Shown here: piece by piece, positions 12,006 through 23,203 of the stretch
Position numbering within the stretch: the first letter of the stretch is position 1
How the letters are laid out: the number at the start of each line of letters is the position of its first letter
Assembly: GCA_027604705.1 (NCBI GenBank)
Contig: JADHYV010000128.1
Coordinates: 1-31,677, forward strand
Direction of reading: 5' to 3'
Length of the DNA stretch: 31,677 nucleotides
Source: Allomyces arbusculus
Taxonomy: Eukaryota > Blastocladiomycota > Blastocladiomycetes > Blastocladiales > Blastocladiaceae
Notes under the pieces: generated by a model
Told to the model about the DNA's origin: nothing
The model's input: the letters and a program-made list of their open reading frames with translations, nothing else
Database searches by the model: none
Position numbers and translations under genes: made by a program

Positions 12006-14089
12006 CTACGCGCGTGACGGGCCTGACGGCGGCGTGGCCCCACCACCCGCCGCGTCCTCAACCAACGCCGCGTCCGACCGCGTCGACGGCGTGCGCGTCA
12101 TTGGCGTCGCCGCCTCCGAAATCGCACCACCACCGCCGGCATTATTCTCCAGGTCGGACCCGGCACCGCCACTATTGCTCCCCGCAATCGGCCCGACGAC
12201 CAGGCACGGGTTCGACTTGACTAATTTCACGGCCGCGTGCCGGTTCAGCAGCAGCTGTTCACGGTCGCGGTGGTCCATGGATACGCGCTCGACCACAATC
12301 CGGTCGTGTGCGGCCGACGGCGGCGACGCGAGGGACGACGGCGAGGGGGACGCGCGTGCGCCGGCGGCGGCAGCCGTGGGGGCAGCGGCCGCGATGGTTG
12401 ACGCCGCGAGCAAGCTGTCGATGGTGCCAGTCGACGCGCCGAGGTCCGACGTGCGTGCGACGCCGAGCCGCATGTGCGGCGAGGCCGCAGCAATAGGCGT
12501 GCCGGCGTCCGACAGGAGCGACCCTTGCCGCGGGAGTGATCCGTGCCGCGTGGTTGTCGGCGGGGTCGTCGTGATCGCCGGCGGCGCGCCTGCGACGGCC
12601 GCCGCGGACGTGACCATTGATGACGAGAACGACGGGCGCGCCGCGGGCGGTGCCGTAGCCGACGATGATGGTGGCGGTGGCGGCGGCGGAATTAATCCCG
12701 CGGCCGCAGCCGCACCGGACGCGACGGCGGTGGGCGGGACCGAGGTCGTCATGAACATAAAAGGCTCATTCGGGTCGCCCGAGGGCACGGGCCGCATGCC
12801 GAGGTTATTGATCATCGTGTGAATATCCTCGTCGTCGTCATCGTCGTCGATCGATTTCTTGAGCGCGAGCTTGAACGAATTGGCGATCAAAATCGCGTCG
12901 GCATTCGAGATGGCGCCGGGCGGGGTCAAGTTCACGGACGACCCATTCAGGGCAGTCAGACCGTCCGGGGTCGCGGGCGTGATGGCCGCAGCACTCGCGG
13001 CGCCAGGGACCGCCGCGGTGGCCACAGGGGTTTCGGCAGTCATGCGAGGTACGGTCCCGCCAGTGCCGACCTTTTCGGCCGAGGCGGTTTCGCGCAGAAC
13101 GTCGTACGGCGCGGCCGCGGCGCCGCCCGCGGGGACGGCGACGACGGCGGTGCCACCGGCAGACTTGGCCGACCCGGACGTGCCGGCAACGGCGCCGGCC
13201 TTCAGGCGGCGTTTTTGGTGCCGGCGGCGACGCGCAATGAGGAGCAGGGCGAGCCCAATGAGGGCAGCAGCGGCCGCGGCGATAATGAGCGCGAGCTGCA
13301 GCTTCGTCAGGCCGCCATTGTCCTCGTTGCCGTCGCTCTTGGCGAGCACGCTGGCCGTCGGAATGGGCACGGGGCCGACCGACGACGTGGCCGTGGGTGA
13401 CGCCGAGGAGGACGCCGATGAGGTGGTCGACGTCGTCGGACCGGCCTGAATGACCAGTTCCACGCCGCGCTCGCCAAACGACGTGTCCTCGGGCTTATTG
13501 TTGAGCGGGACAACCACGTACGTGTACCGCCCCGGCTTGACTTTGGCCGGGTCGATCAAGGCGTCGACGATTTCGACGGACACGGACACGGCCGTGGCCA
13601 TGGGAATGCACTTGGTGCCGTCGGTCGGGCACAGGTAGAGGTCGACGGCGCCGGTCGTCGCAAACGACGGCCACTTCGAATTCCAGGTCATGCGCAGCAT
13701 GCTGGTCGTGTTGTAGGCCTTGGCGGCTTCGGGCTGCTCTGAGTTGCCGGCATTGTGTGGGCAGTAGGCCGTGTTCGGGTTGGTCGACATGCAGTTTGCA
13801 AACGGTTGGCCACTCGAGTCGACAAACGTGTTGGCTGTTGGCGCCGGCTTGCTCGTGCCGCTAGCGGCGACAGCAGCGTTTGTCGGGCCTAGATGAGGTT
13901 GCGCAGAGGTGCGTCAGGGCCGACGGAACGGACAGGACGAGCATGGCGGCGGCGAAGCAGAGCGGAAAACGAACTGGCTCCGGCCGCCATGACGGCGACA
14001 TGCGCGAGCACGGCCACAGCGACGATCAGGGCCGCGCCAAGCAGCGAGGGCCGAGCGCGAGTATGGCGGAGGCGCGCATTGGTGACCAT
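12006..14089 (-). CDS. Signal-peptide, single-pass membrane protein with long disordered tail
   Basis: Predicted 665-residue type I membrane protein. Exons are 14089-13975 and 13888-12006; the 86-nt intron begins GTTCGT, ends CTAG and contains CCTGACG before its 3' end. The join keeps frame after the signal peptide (MAAGA then SPTNAAV). The start ATG at 14089 sits in the context AACCATGG, and the hydrophobic core LLGAALIVAVAVLAHVAV follows. The outer part (about 40-232) holds a possible beta-sandwich with Cys residues and a Ser/Thr-rich stalk that is likely O-glycosylated. The membrane helix is at about 233-256, followed by RRRRHQKRR, which places the tail inside. The tail of about 400 residues is Ala, Pro, Gly and Ser-rich with an acidic DDDDDED patch. 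The layout resembles fungal cell-wall sensors and the Kre9/Knh1-like secreted domain, but I cannot assign a family. An in-frame ATG at 14212 would add 41 residues ahead of the signal peptide and is less likely. Confidence 0.75.
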
Positions 14090-14906
14090 GGTTGCTGATG
14101 GTGATAATGGTGGTGGTGGCGGTGGGCCGCGGCGTGCGATCCGCAGCACCCCCGTTTCGGGCTGCGGGGGCGATGTCCGACTCAGTTCCAATGCCGCCAT
14201 GGTGTGCGGCACGACGCTGCTTGGGGCCGTCTATGACGAGTCGGGTGGCCGCCGAGCAAGCGAACGTGCGCGCAATGGGGCTGCGCTGGATGTCGGGGTG
14301 CCGCGCGAGGCGGGGGTGGTGCGCGGGCCTTGGCGGCGTTTGGCGCAATGGCGGGCGGCGCCGGGTCGGGCGAGCGGGCGCCGGCAGAGTGCGGCAAGTG
14401 CGGGGGCGGCGCGGCAAGTCGGTGGTGGAGGACGGGAGCGCGCCGAAGTGGATGGTGGTGAGTGGCGGGATTGCCGTTGCAGCAGTGCTCCAAGGGCACG
14501 GTGGTGGTTTGGTGGAGGCAGTTTGTCACTTTGGCGTCGTTTTTTGGGCCAGGGGCCAAGGCTTCATTCATGACGGTGCGCGAAAACCGGCAGATTTTGG
14601 GCAGTGGAAAACCGCTGCGCAACGGCGCCGCCACCGTTCCGCCAACTCTTCGCGTATAGCAACGGTGCACGTGCCACCGCGCGACAAGCGCGCACCGCTC
14701 ATCCTGCCTCGTCGCGCTTCGCGCTGCCGCCATTGTGGCGACGACGGCGAGCTGGCACCGGCGTTACCACAAGCGCGACGACAACTCTCGGCGAGCACTT
14801 TCTGCAGCGCCTCATCCTCGTATTGGACCAAGTTTCGACGATCATCAACCTCGGCTGCACCAATCCCGACCAACCAACCCCACCGACAACCACCCACGCC
14901 GCCGCC
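14090..14906. promoter_or_regulatory. Head-to-head intergenic region, membrane protein gene and DIS3
   Basis: 817 bp between the start codons of two divergent genes, so both promoters must lie here. Both starts have strong contexts (AACCATGG on the minus strand, GCCGCCATG on the plus strand). I see no clear TATA box. Open frames crossing the region are long only because GC-rich DNA has few stops. Whether the promoters share elements cannot be read from the sequence. Confidence 0.5.
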
Positions 14907-17900
14907 ATGCTCCGCAACAAGGCCTTTGTGAAAAAGACCAAAAAGGGGGGCGTCGTCAGCGTCGTCAAGGAACACTGTGTGCTTCCCAGTCCACCCGCCC
15001 AATGACCGCACGCTGCAACCAGCGCGTCCCTGACTCGTGACCCTCTCGCCGCGCTAGACCTTCGCGACGACATTTACTGCGGTGCCGTACCATGCACCAC
15101 GTGCGGCCACTCGACGCCCGCTCTATCTGCCGGGCCCGCATCGCTCGACACGGTCGGGCCGCACTACCTTGTCCCGGACACGAACGTGTTCCTGCACCAC
15201 GTACCTACCCATCGCCATCCGCTTGACGGGCACGTTGTCGATGGATGGGACCTGACGTTGTGTGTGCCGCCATCCTGCAGATCGACTTCATGGAGCATCC
15301 GGGCACGAAGGACGTCGTCATTGCACAGACCGTCCTCGACGAAGTGCGGCACCGCAACCTGCAAATCTACAACCGCCTGCGCACCGTCATTGCCAACCCG
15401 GACCGACGCTTCTACGTGTTTTCCAACGAGCACCACAGGTGCTTTGTCGATACGCACTTTATCCACATCCACCCTCAACCGCGCCTTCGCTGACGCTCCC
15501 TCCCCTCTTCACAGAGCCACCTTCATTGAAAAGGCCGACGGCGAATCCATCAACGACCGCAACGACCGCGCCATCCGCGTCGTCGCGCAATGGTACTCGA
15601 CGCACCTCGCCGCCCACGATATCGCCGTCGTCCTGCTTACCGACGACGTCGGCAACCGCACGCACGCCGAGGCCGCGGGCCTTCGCGCCGTTTCCGTGCG
15701 CCGGTACGCTGACCTCTTCTCGGCAGTGCCTGAACTCGTCGACCTCGTCGGCGCCAACGGCGACCACGACGGTGCCGCACCGACCAAACCCGAAACGATC
15801 GAGTACGACGAGTACCTGCCGCCGACAGTACTTGCGAGTGGGATCAAGGCGCAGCGGTTCTTCCAGGGGACGCTGTCGGTTGCGGCGTACAATGCGCTCG
15901 AAGGGTCGATTATCGCCAACGTGCCCGGCGCGCCGGATAACAAGATCTACATCCAGGGGCGCAAGGCGCTGAACCGTGCGGTCGTCGGGGACGTGGTCGC
16001 TGTCGAACTCTTGCCGCGCGACCAGTGGATCGGCGCGGCCGACCAGGTGATTGTGGAGAACGACGACGACCCGGCGGTCGACGGCGAGGGCGACGTGACC
16101 ATGGCCGATGCCGCGACCCCCGCGCCGGCAGAACCGAACCCGAATGCGCTCCCGACTGGCCGCATTGTCGGTGTGATCAAGCGCAACTGGCGCCCATACT
16201 GCGGCACGATCGACAAGACGTCGGTGGGCATGGCGAGCGGGACCTCAACGCAGTCGGTCTTCTTTTTCCCCATGGATAGGCGCGTGCCGAAAATCAAGAT
16301 CAAAACCCGCCAGGCGCCGGCGCTCGTCGGGCAGCGGATTATTGTCAGCATCGACGCGTGGGACCGCGGGTCGCGGTATCCGTCGGGTCACTTTGTCAAG
16401 GTTCTGGGCCCAGCGCTCGACAAGGAGACCGAGACGGAAGTGATTCTGCTCGAGCATGGCGTGCCGTACGAGCCCTTTTCGCAGGCGGTCCTCAACGACC
16501 TGCCTCCCGAGGGCGAGAACTGGCTGTGTTCTCCCGAAGAATTGGCCCGGCGCCGCGACTTGCGGCACTTGCCCGTGTGCTCGATTGATCCGCCCGGGTG
16601 TACGGATATCGACGATGCCCTCCACGTGCGCAATTTGCCGAACGGCAATTACGAGGTCGGGGTGCATATCGCCGACGTGACGCATTTCGTGAAACCGCGA
16701 ACCGCCATGGACACGGAGGCGGCCAAGCGCGGGACGACTGTCTACTTGGTCGATAAGCGCATCGACATGTTGCCCGGCTTGCTCGGTACGAACCTGTGCT
16801 CGTTGCGGTCGAACGTCGACCGGCTGGCCTTCTCGTGTCTGTGGGAAATGACGCCGGCCGCGGAAATTGTGCGCGTCGAGTACACCAAGTCGATCATCCA
16901 CTCCAAGGCCTCGTTCACCTACGAGGAGGCGCAGACGCGCATTGACGACGAGCGGAACCAGGACGAACTGACCAACGGGATCCGCGTGCTCAACTCGCTC
17001 GCCAAGCAGTTGCGGCAAATGCGACTCGACCGCGGCGCGTTGACGCTGGCCTCGCCCGAAGTGCGGTTCCGGCTCGAGGGCGACGCGCAGGACCCGGTCG
17101 ACGTGGAACTCAAGGAGCTTAAGGAAACGAACGCGCTCGTCGAGGAATTCATGCTGCTCGCGAACGTTTCTGTCGCCGAGAAAATCTTTGCAACATTCCC
17201 GAACACGGCAATGCTGCGTTGTCACCCGACACCACCGCCCGAGAGTTTCCTGCAACTCAACCAGGCGCTCGAGCCGTTTGGGATCCAACTCGACACGACC
17301 TCGTCCAAAACCTTGTCGGCGTCGCTCGACGCGGCGGTCGTGCCGTCGAACCCCTACTTTAACAAACTCGTGCGCATCTTGACGACGCGGTGCATGATGC
17401 AGGCCGTCTATTTCTGTTCCGGCACGTTGCCGCGCGACCAGTTCCGGCACTATGGTCTGGCGACACCCATCTACACGCACTTCACGTCGCCGATTCGACG
17501 GTACGCCGACGTGATTGTGCACCGCCTGCTGGCCGCGGCGATCGCGCACGACGCATTCGCGTACGGCGAGGAATTGACCAACAAGGACGAGTTGGCGAAA
17601 TTGTGCGACAACTTGAATGCGCGCAACCGTTTGGCGCAGCACGCGGCGCGCGCGAGTGTGGAGCTGTTCACGCACGTGTATTTCAAGGGCAAGACGCTCG
17701 TCGAGGACGCGTACGTCACGCGCGTGCTCAAGAACGGGGTCTCGGCGCTGATTCCAAAGTATGGTGTGGAAGCGGCGATCACGACCGACCAGGACGTGTG
17801 GAAGTTTGACCCGAACTTGAATGCGCTCGAGGCCATGGACGGGTCGACCAAGTTGCGCGTGTTTTCACCGGTGAAAGTGTCGATTGAGGTGGTGGAGATT

Positions 17901-18077
17901 TCGGCGGGGTCGGGTGCGCAGAAAGTGGTCATGGCACTCGTGGATCCGAAGCCGAGTCAGGTGGTCGCGGCCATGGATGTGGACAAAGTCGATGCACCAG
18001 CACCAGCTGCGTCGAGCGCATCAGCGAGTGGATCGCGCACGTCACAGGGCCGGCAGAAGAGGCAACGGAGGGCGTAG
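14907..18077 (+). CDS. DIS3: DIS3/RRP44, catalytic exoribonuclease and endonuclease of the RNA exosome
   Basis: Predicted 977 residues, close to human DIS3 and yeast Rrp44. Exons are 14907-14976, 15058-15200, 15281-15438 and 15515-18077; introns are 81, 80 and 76 nt, each with a CTGAC- or GTGAC-like branch site. Splicing yields the family N-terminus (FVKKTKKGGVV, then KEHYLRDDI) and NEHHRATFIEK. A Cys motif (CGAVPCTTCGH) precedes the PIN domain. The PIN metal ligands are present: D64 in VPDTN, E92 in LDEVRH, D141 in NDRNDRAIR, and an Asp in LLTDD near 168. The RNB centre DPPGCTDIDD gives D482, D488, D490 and D491, matching the spacing of yeast D543, D549, D551 and D552. GVHIADVTHFV and DKRIDMLPGLLGT follow, and a C-terminal S1-like region is present. 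It therefore should have both 3'-5' exonuclease and endonuclease activity in nuclear and cytoplasmic RNA decay. All introns lie in the first 610 bp. Confidence 0.97.
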
Positions 18078-18719
18078 GTTGTGAATGAAGCAATGTATTT
18101 ATCCATGTAACACCCTTATTGAAACGCCAAGCTTGCACATTGTGGTCTTGGGCGAGCAGGGCCTTGGTGCAAATGTGATTTTGGTTGCTTTTCGCTGTCG
18201 ATGCTTTTGTTCAGTTTCCCGACTTGCTTTCCAAGCCCTTGGAACCTTGACGACAACGTTGAAGCCGCCGATACATCGGTTCTGATGCACAAGTTGGTGC
18301 AAAGCCGAGAACAGCCGGACGGCGTGTAAAAATTAGGAGCCTTGGTCACGCACCATAGGCCTTTGTTGTCACACTAGTTGCCTCTCATCCCCTCCGCTCA
18401 TCACTCCCAGCGTTTGTTGGAATGAGAAATGTGGGCCTGCAACACGCTTGTGTTTACTTGTCAGGTTCATAAGCAAGAAGAGACATGCATGACATCGTCA
18501 TCACACACCGGCTAAGAGGTACGCATAAGCATCGGGCGGGGAACAAAGAGAATGTAGTCGCAGAGAAGCGGATCAAACAAAGGCAGTGGACAACGAAACC
18601 AGAATTGAATTAACGAATGGTGGCCTTATCGCACAGCAAATGCGTGACTTGCATCTCAGATGCACCAAGCTATCCTGCTCAGCATGGCGCACAACGTTAC
18701 ACTGGCTTTCATGCAAGAT
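18078..18719. other. Intergenic region between convergent DIS3 and GRDP-like genes
   Basis: Both flanking genes end here, so this holds their 3' untranslated regions and polyadenylation sites. It is more AT-rich than the coding regions. No canonical AATAAA was found near either stop. No RNA gene or repeat was recognised. Confidence 0.5.
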
Positions 18720-21126
18720 TTAGCACCGCGCGGCATGCACGGCCGTGTCCTTGGCCGCATCGTTGCCACACCCCCAGCTGCCGCACCGCGCGGCGTGCTC
18801 GGCCGTGTCCTTGGTCGCATCGTTGCCACACCCCCAGCTGCCGCACCGCGCGGCGTGCTCGGCCTTGTCCTCGGTCGTGTCGTTGGTCGCGTCGACGGCT
18901 NNNNNNNNNNNNNNNNNNNNNNNNNNNNNNNNNNNNNNNNNNNNNNNNNNNNNNNNNNNNNNNNNNNNNNNNNNNNNNNNNNNNNNNNNNNNNNNNNNNA
19001 TAGTAGCACCGCGCGGCGCGCACGGCCGTGTCCTTGGTCGCATCATTGCCACACCCCCAGCTGCCGCACCGCGCGGTGCGCACGGTCGCGTCACTGGGGT
19101 ACCAGCCGCTGCTGATATCGGCACACCCGCCGAAGCACCACCTGGCGCACGTGGCCGTGTCCTTGGTCGCATCGTTGCCACACCCCCAGCTGCCGCACCG
19201 CGCGGTGTGCCCGGCCGCGTCAACGTGGTTCGCGTTGCACACGCCCGGGGCCAAGTACAAGGCCAAGAGCTCCTTCTCGGACATGTGATACTTGGCGCCC
19301 TGCGTGCAGGGCACGTGCACGTTGAGGTACTCCTCGCCATACGTGTCCATCCACAGCTTTTCCATGGCGTTGCCGCCTTCGTTAATGCGCGCCTCCGACT
19401 CGACATCGTCCGAGTCGTCGTGGTTCATGACGCTGCCCGTGAGCATGAGCGTGTGCTTGCGGTAGACGGCCGGGAATAGCTGGTGCGTGTGCCACGACAG
19501 GTCAATCGCCGTCGTTGGGACCAAGAAACTGCGCGGGTGCGCGACCGCCATGGCCAGGAACTTGGGGTACTGGACGAGCGCCTCGGTCTGGAAATGGTAG
19601 ACGTCGCTCGGGCCCGACCGCACGATATTGGCCATCTTGGCCGAGAATCGGCGCTGGCGGCGGACAGCACGGACCATGTCCATGGCCCATGGGCCGGTGA
19701 TAACGTCCTTGTGCGCGTAGACGACCATGCCAAAGCGAAGCCGGTTGCCCGGCAGAGCCAGCGCGTCGGCCGCGTCCTTCATAATCGGGGCCATGACGGT
19801 GCCCTTGACGTCGGCCCAGGTCGCGAGCGTCGGCAGCTTGGCGGCATACTTGGCCCACATGGTGTTGTCAAAGAGCACGGCGAGGTCGGCCATGTTGGAA
19901 CGGAGCTTGAACATGGGCTCGCGCGTCTTGGGGTGCGACTGCGTGCCGGCCATGCGAATGATGGGCGCGTTCTTGACCTTGGTCAGGAAACGATGCACGG
20001 CAACGTGCTCGGCTGTGAATTCAGCTGCGCACATGCCGCACTCGTGCGCCTTGCCGTGCAGACGCAGCGCCGCATACTCGGGCATGGCCAGCAACAGCTC
20101 CGACGTGCAGAACGGGCACACGACGCGGGCAACGGCCTGGGTCTCGTCCACGTCAGCGGGCGTGAAGTCGTATGGCATGTCGGCGGGCAGATGCTTGACC
20201 CAGAACTCGCGCGAGGCCTCGAGGTCGTCCTTGTTGGTGCCGATCGCGACCTTGGCCTATTTTCGTGTCCGCGGTGTCAGCGCGACGAAATTACACGGAG
20301 ATGCACAAGAGCGGTGCGGTGCAGTCAATGCACGCAACACACGTACCAGGCGCATCAGCGGCAGCGACATGTCTGCAAACGTGTCACCGTAGCAGCGCAT
20401 CATGTCTTCTGCAAAGCGGACGGGGCTCAGCTATGATATGTATTCACTTCACGGTCAGTTCGATGCGCGAGTTGCACCGTACACCAGGCGGGAAGAATTA
20501 TGGTTTGCTCCTTGGAAGCAAACGGGCGAGTGCCAGCAATAAAACGTGAACACCGATTCCGTACCATGTGCGAATGCCAAAACATGGCCACGTCCATGGG
20601 CGGGAGCGGCGGGGTCTCGACGAGCGACTGGTCCTTGCCGATGGCCATGGCCAGCGCGTCGAGGTAAGTGAGGTAGCGCATTTCGGCGGCGCACAGGAAT
20701 GCACTTTGCAACCATAAAACGGATTCAAAGGCACAGTGTCAGCGAAGTCCATTGCTTCCAACACTGGCGGGTGATTATGGCGAAACCGCGCCTGCAGATT
20801 ATCAACCAAAACACGTACAGATCCTTGGCCTCGTTGGCGCCATCGCGCAACTGGTTGTGGAAAACCGAGAGCAGCAGCGTGTGGGCGAGCAGCGCATCGC
20901 GCGAGACGGGATCGGCGGTCTCAATGCCAATCACGTCGACGAGCTTGTTGAGCGCGTCCTTGTCGACCTCGTCGCCATTATTTCCCGCCTTCAATACGGC
21001 GGCATGCGCGGCGAGAGCATCGTCCTTGGGAGAAACGCGGTCGATGGTGGCGCTCAAGACGTCGGCCGCAACGGGCAGAGTATCGACGGGAGCGGAAGAG
21101 GCAGAGGCAACAGCAGCAGCGGACAT
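18720..21126 (-). CDS. DUF1399/GRDP-like protein with Cys/Gly tandem-repeat tail (contains assembly gap)
   Basis: Four exons on the minus strand: 21126-20819, 20703-20565, 20430-20347 and 20256-18720, with introns of 115, 134 and 90 nt starting GTACGT or GTACGG. The joins give EAKDL-AFLCAAEMRYL, FWHSHM-LSPVRFAEDM and LPLMRL-AKVAIGT. Two hallmark motifs of the glycine-rich domain protein family (DUF1399) are present: DVAMFWHSHM ending at residue 149, and DLSWHTHQLFPAVY near 429. CPFC and CGMC (about 222-255) may bind zinc. Plant GRDPs act in development and stress; fungal members are uncharacterised, so the role is unknown. The C-terminus is a repeat of about 20 residues, RCGSWGCGNDATKDTA, interrupted by 99 unknown bases. 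The repeat frame after the gap, ending with TAA at 18720-18722, is not the frame entering the gap, so the true gap length differs from 99 modulo 3. Start context at 21126 is GACATGT; an earlier start was not seen. Confidence 0.85.
18721..19225. repeat. 60-bp minisatellite encoding a Cys-rich 20-residue repeat
   Basis: Near-identical 60-bp units contain the core CACCCCCAGCTGCCGCACCG and begin again at 18721, 18781 and 18841 with exact 60-bp spacing. More copies follow on the right side of the unknown bases (about 19021-19080 and 19150-19215), where one segment has diverged. On the coding minus strand each unit encodes about RCGSWGCGNDATKDTA plus four residues. The unit is a multiple of three, so copy-number change keeps the frame. 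Confidence 0.9.
18901..18999. other. Assembly gap (99 unknown bases)
   Basis: A run of N inside the 60-bp tandem repeat. The likely cause is collapse or failed assembly of near-identical repeat units, so the true length may be much larger than shown. The reading frame of the repeat differs on the two sides. Confidence 0.97.
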
Positions 21127-21980
21127 GGCTGAGGTTGCTCGCTTTCAGCGTGCATCGGTCAAGGAGAAAGAGGCAGGGGGAGCGGGGCATCGTTGCCCTT
21201 TAAAGCCGGGCCCTATCGTTCACGATGGTGCTGCCTTCGAGCTTCATTGGACTACGTCGCCAGGAGCACCAGGCTGTGTCCATGGAAGTCTTGCCCACCT
21301 GCGTCAATGGAAGCCTTGACCGCCATGAACATCGTCCAGCGTTTTCACTTGAGGAATGTTCGACAGAACACGCGCCCTCCATGGCTACTCTGACGCGTGG
21401 CGTTCAGCAAAGCATCAAAATCGCCATTATCCAATTAGCCCAGTCGGAAACCTGCCACTTCCGGTTTGCGTCGTTAGTTCAGTGGCAAACATGCGACCAT
21501 GTGTGCCAGCTCGCGCGCTCGACCTGCCCAGGGCCTGGGGCTACCAACATGCAACTACCAGCGGACCCACTCCAAGGGAGCCAGGGCACATGGTATTTAC
21601 GTTCCGACCAGCAACAAGCGCGAGCGCCGCGAGGGCAGCGCCAGAGGAACTGGCAGTGCATTTGCTTGATGTTTAGCTCACGCTCTTCCCTTCCCACACT
21701 GCCCGCTGCCCCTTCACCAACGACACGCAGCATGGAAACGAATGCGGCCAGGACACTGGCCGATGCGGAAGCATCAACGTATCATCTTCCAACGAGGGGA
21801 TACGCTGCGTCACCATTCCAGTCTATGAAACCCCATCAGCTCTCTCAATCCCCCCATCCAAGTCTCCTTTTCCCTCGTCTTCTTCGCCCACCCCTCACCC
21901 ACCCGCTTGCGTCGGCCACGGTCTCGCCCCAGCGCACCACGCCACGTTCGCGCACCACTCTAAGTCCATTCGCATCCCCA
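21127..21980. other. Intergenic region upstream of the GRDP-like gene and downstream of the SAXO gene
   Basis: The promoter of the GRDP-like gene should lie near 21127-21400 on the minus strand, and the SAXO 3' untranslated region near 21900-21980. No gene is supported. A tRNA-like box A sequence occurs near 21470 but no full tRNA can be folded. Confidence 0.45.
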
Positions 21981-23203
21981 TCACATCGGCTTCTGCCGCG
22001 GCACCGCATACGTCGGACACACCGTCGGCCGCAACTTCCCATCGCGTTTCGGCTTTCTTGCAGCATGCACCATCACAATATGCCCGTCTTCGCGACGACA
22101 CATCCCCGCGTCTTTACCCCCCAACTTCTTCCGCACCTCCAACGCGCGACATGGCGCGGGCACATGCGCCTTGGCATCATGCGCCGCATGCGTTTCCGAG
22201 ACCCACTCCCCGTTGGTCGGAACCGCCGGGATCGCCTGCTTGTCCGGCCCGTGCGCGCGCGTGATCGGAGCCTGCACAAAATGCGGCGCGTAGTCGGCTT
22301 TCATCGTGGACGTCGTCTCGAGCGGAGCCTCGGTCGGGTTGTAGGTCGCGCGGTACGGCGCGTCGCGAATCGGGCGCGCGGGGAGGTAGACGGCCGCGTA
22401 TTCGGAGACGGCGGTGAAAGGCTGGTCGGGTGGAGTCGGGGCCGGCGGAACGCACGCGGTGCGGCGCGCGCGTGCGGCAGCGGAAGCGGCGGTCGCGAAA
22501 TCGGCGTGCGAGGTCGATTCGTACCGCGTGGAGGTCGCGGACGTCGGGGTCGTGGGTGAGGTGGAGGTCGTGGACGGGCGCGAGGACGCGTCAATGGCCG
22601 GCATCGACCTAATCACCGTCGTGCAGTGAGCAAATCGGACCCCACTTGACGCTCCATCTCCGACACAGTAAGCACGTACCACGCCATCTGCCGATCGCGC
22701 TCGGCCGCCGACGGCCGCCGCTTCGCCGCCTGCGGCGGTGGCGGCGTGGGCCACTTTTTAAACGCGGCCGCGTACCCGGAGGTCCCATCGAGTGCGTGCT
22801 CGGACGGCGCGTACTTGTGTTTCACGACCTGGCGCAGGATCGGGCGCTGCATGCGCGGCGGCAAGTCGGCGTCGATCCGCGGCGGTTCCGGTAACCGGAC
22901 CGGCACCTTGTACTGTCCGCGGTGCACGGGGAACCGGTCGTGGTACTCGGAGACGGCGGCGAGCGGGAGCGTGGCCGTGGGCAAGTCCGGGCGGGAGCAC
23001 CGGTGCTTGCCGCAGTTGCAGAGCTACAGAGAGGGAGGGGTAGCACAGAAGTGTCGAGGGGCAGGGAAGCAAAGCGGTAGGGCGGAAAGTACTTTGCAAA
23101 AACACTGGTTTTCGGGCGGCACATTGTCGGCAGGCGCGGGCGGCGGCGGGCGTGGACGGTGTACGGCGCGGCCGAGATGGCCGGTGCGCTCGTTGACCAT
23201 CAT
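21981..23203 (-). CDS. SAXO: SAXO (FAM154)-like axonemal microtubule-stabilising protein
   Basis: Predicted 360 residues. Exons are 23203-23093, 23023-22680 and 22608-21981; introns are 69 nt (GTACTT...GTAG) and 71 nt (GTACGT...TTAG). The first join rebuilds the family's N-terminal Cys motif at residues 34-46, CFCKLCNCGKHRC, comparable to the C-x-C-x-L-C-x-C-G-R-H-x-x-C motif of animal SAXO1/FAM154A. After it come spaced motifs of the microtubule-binding Mn type: AVSEYHDRF, SGYAAAFKKW, AVSEYAAVYL and STMKADYAPHFV. Human SAXO1 and SAXO2 bind along ciliary and centriolar microtubules, so this protein probably sits in the zoospore flagellum or basal body. The start is set by an in-frame TGA about 20 bases upstream of ATG 23203. 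A second ATG directly follows it. The last 60 residues are less family-like, so an unrecognised 3' intron is possible. Confidence 0.85.

Noticed and set aside
16245-17675. 476-codon frame antisense to DIS3
   Set aside because: Shadow of the RNB domain coding sequence, with no recognisable domain.
20498-20809. Extra coding exon inside the first intron of the GRDP-like gene
   Set aside because: The frame reads through plausibly for about 30 residues, but the 115-nt intron with GTACGT donor and CTGAC branch site gives a direct in-frame join to the conserved AEMRYL segment. The alternative would need a 27-nt intron.
21465-21540. tRNA-Gly-like start with a good box A (TAGTTCAGTGG)
   Set aside because: A three-pair D stem can be drawn, but there is no anticodon stem, no proper box B and no 3' partner for the acceptor stem. 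At most a decayed tRNA fragment.
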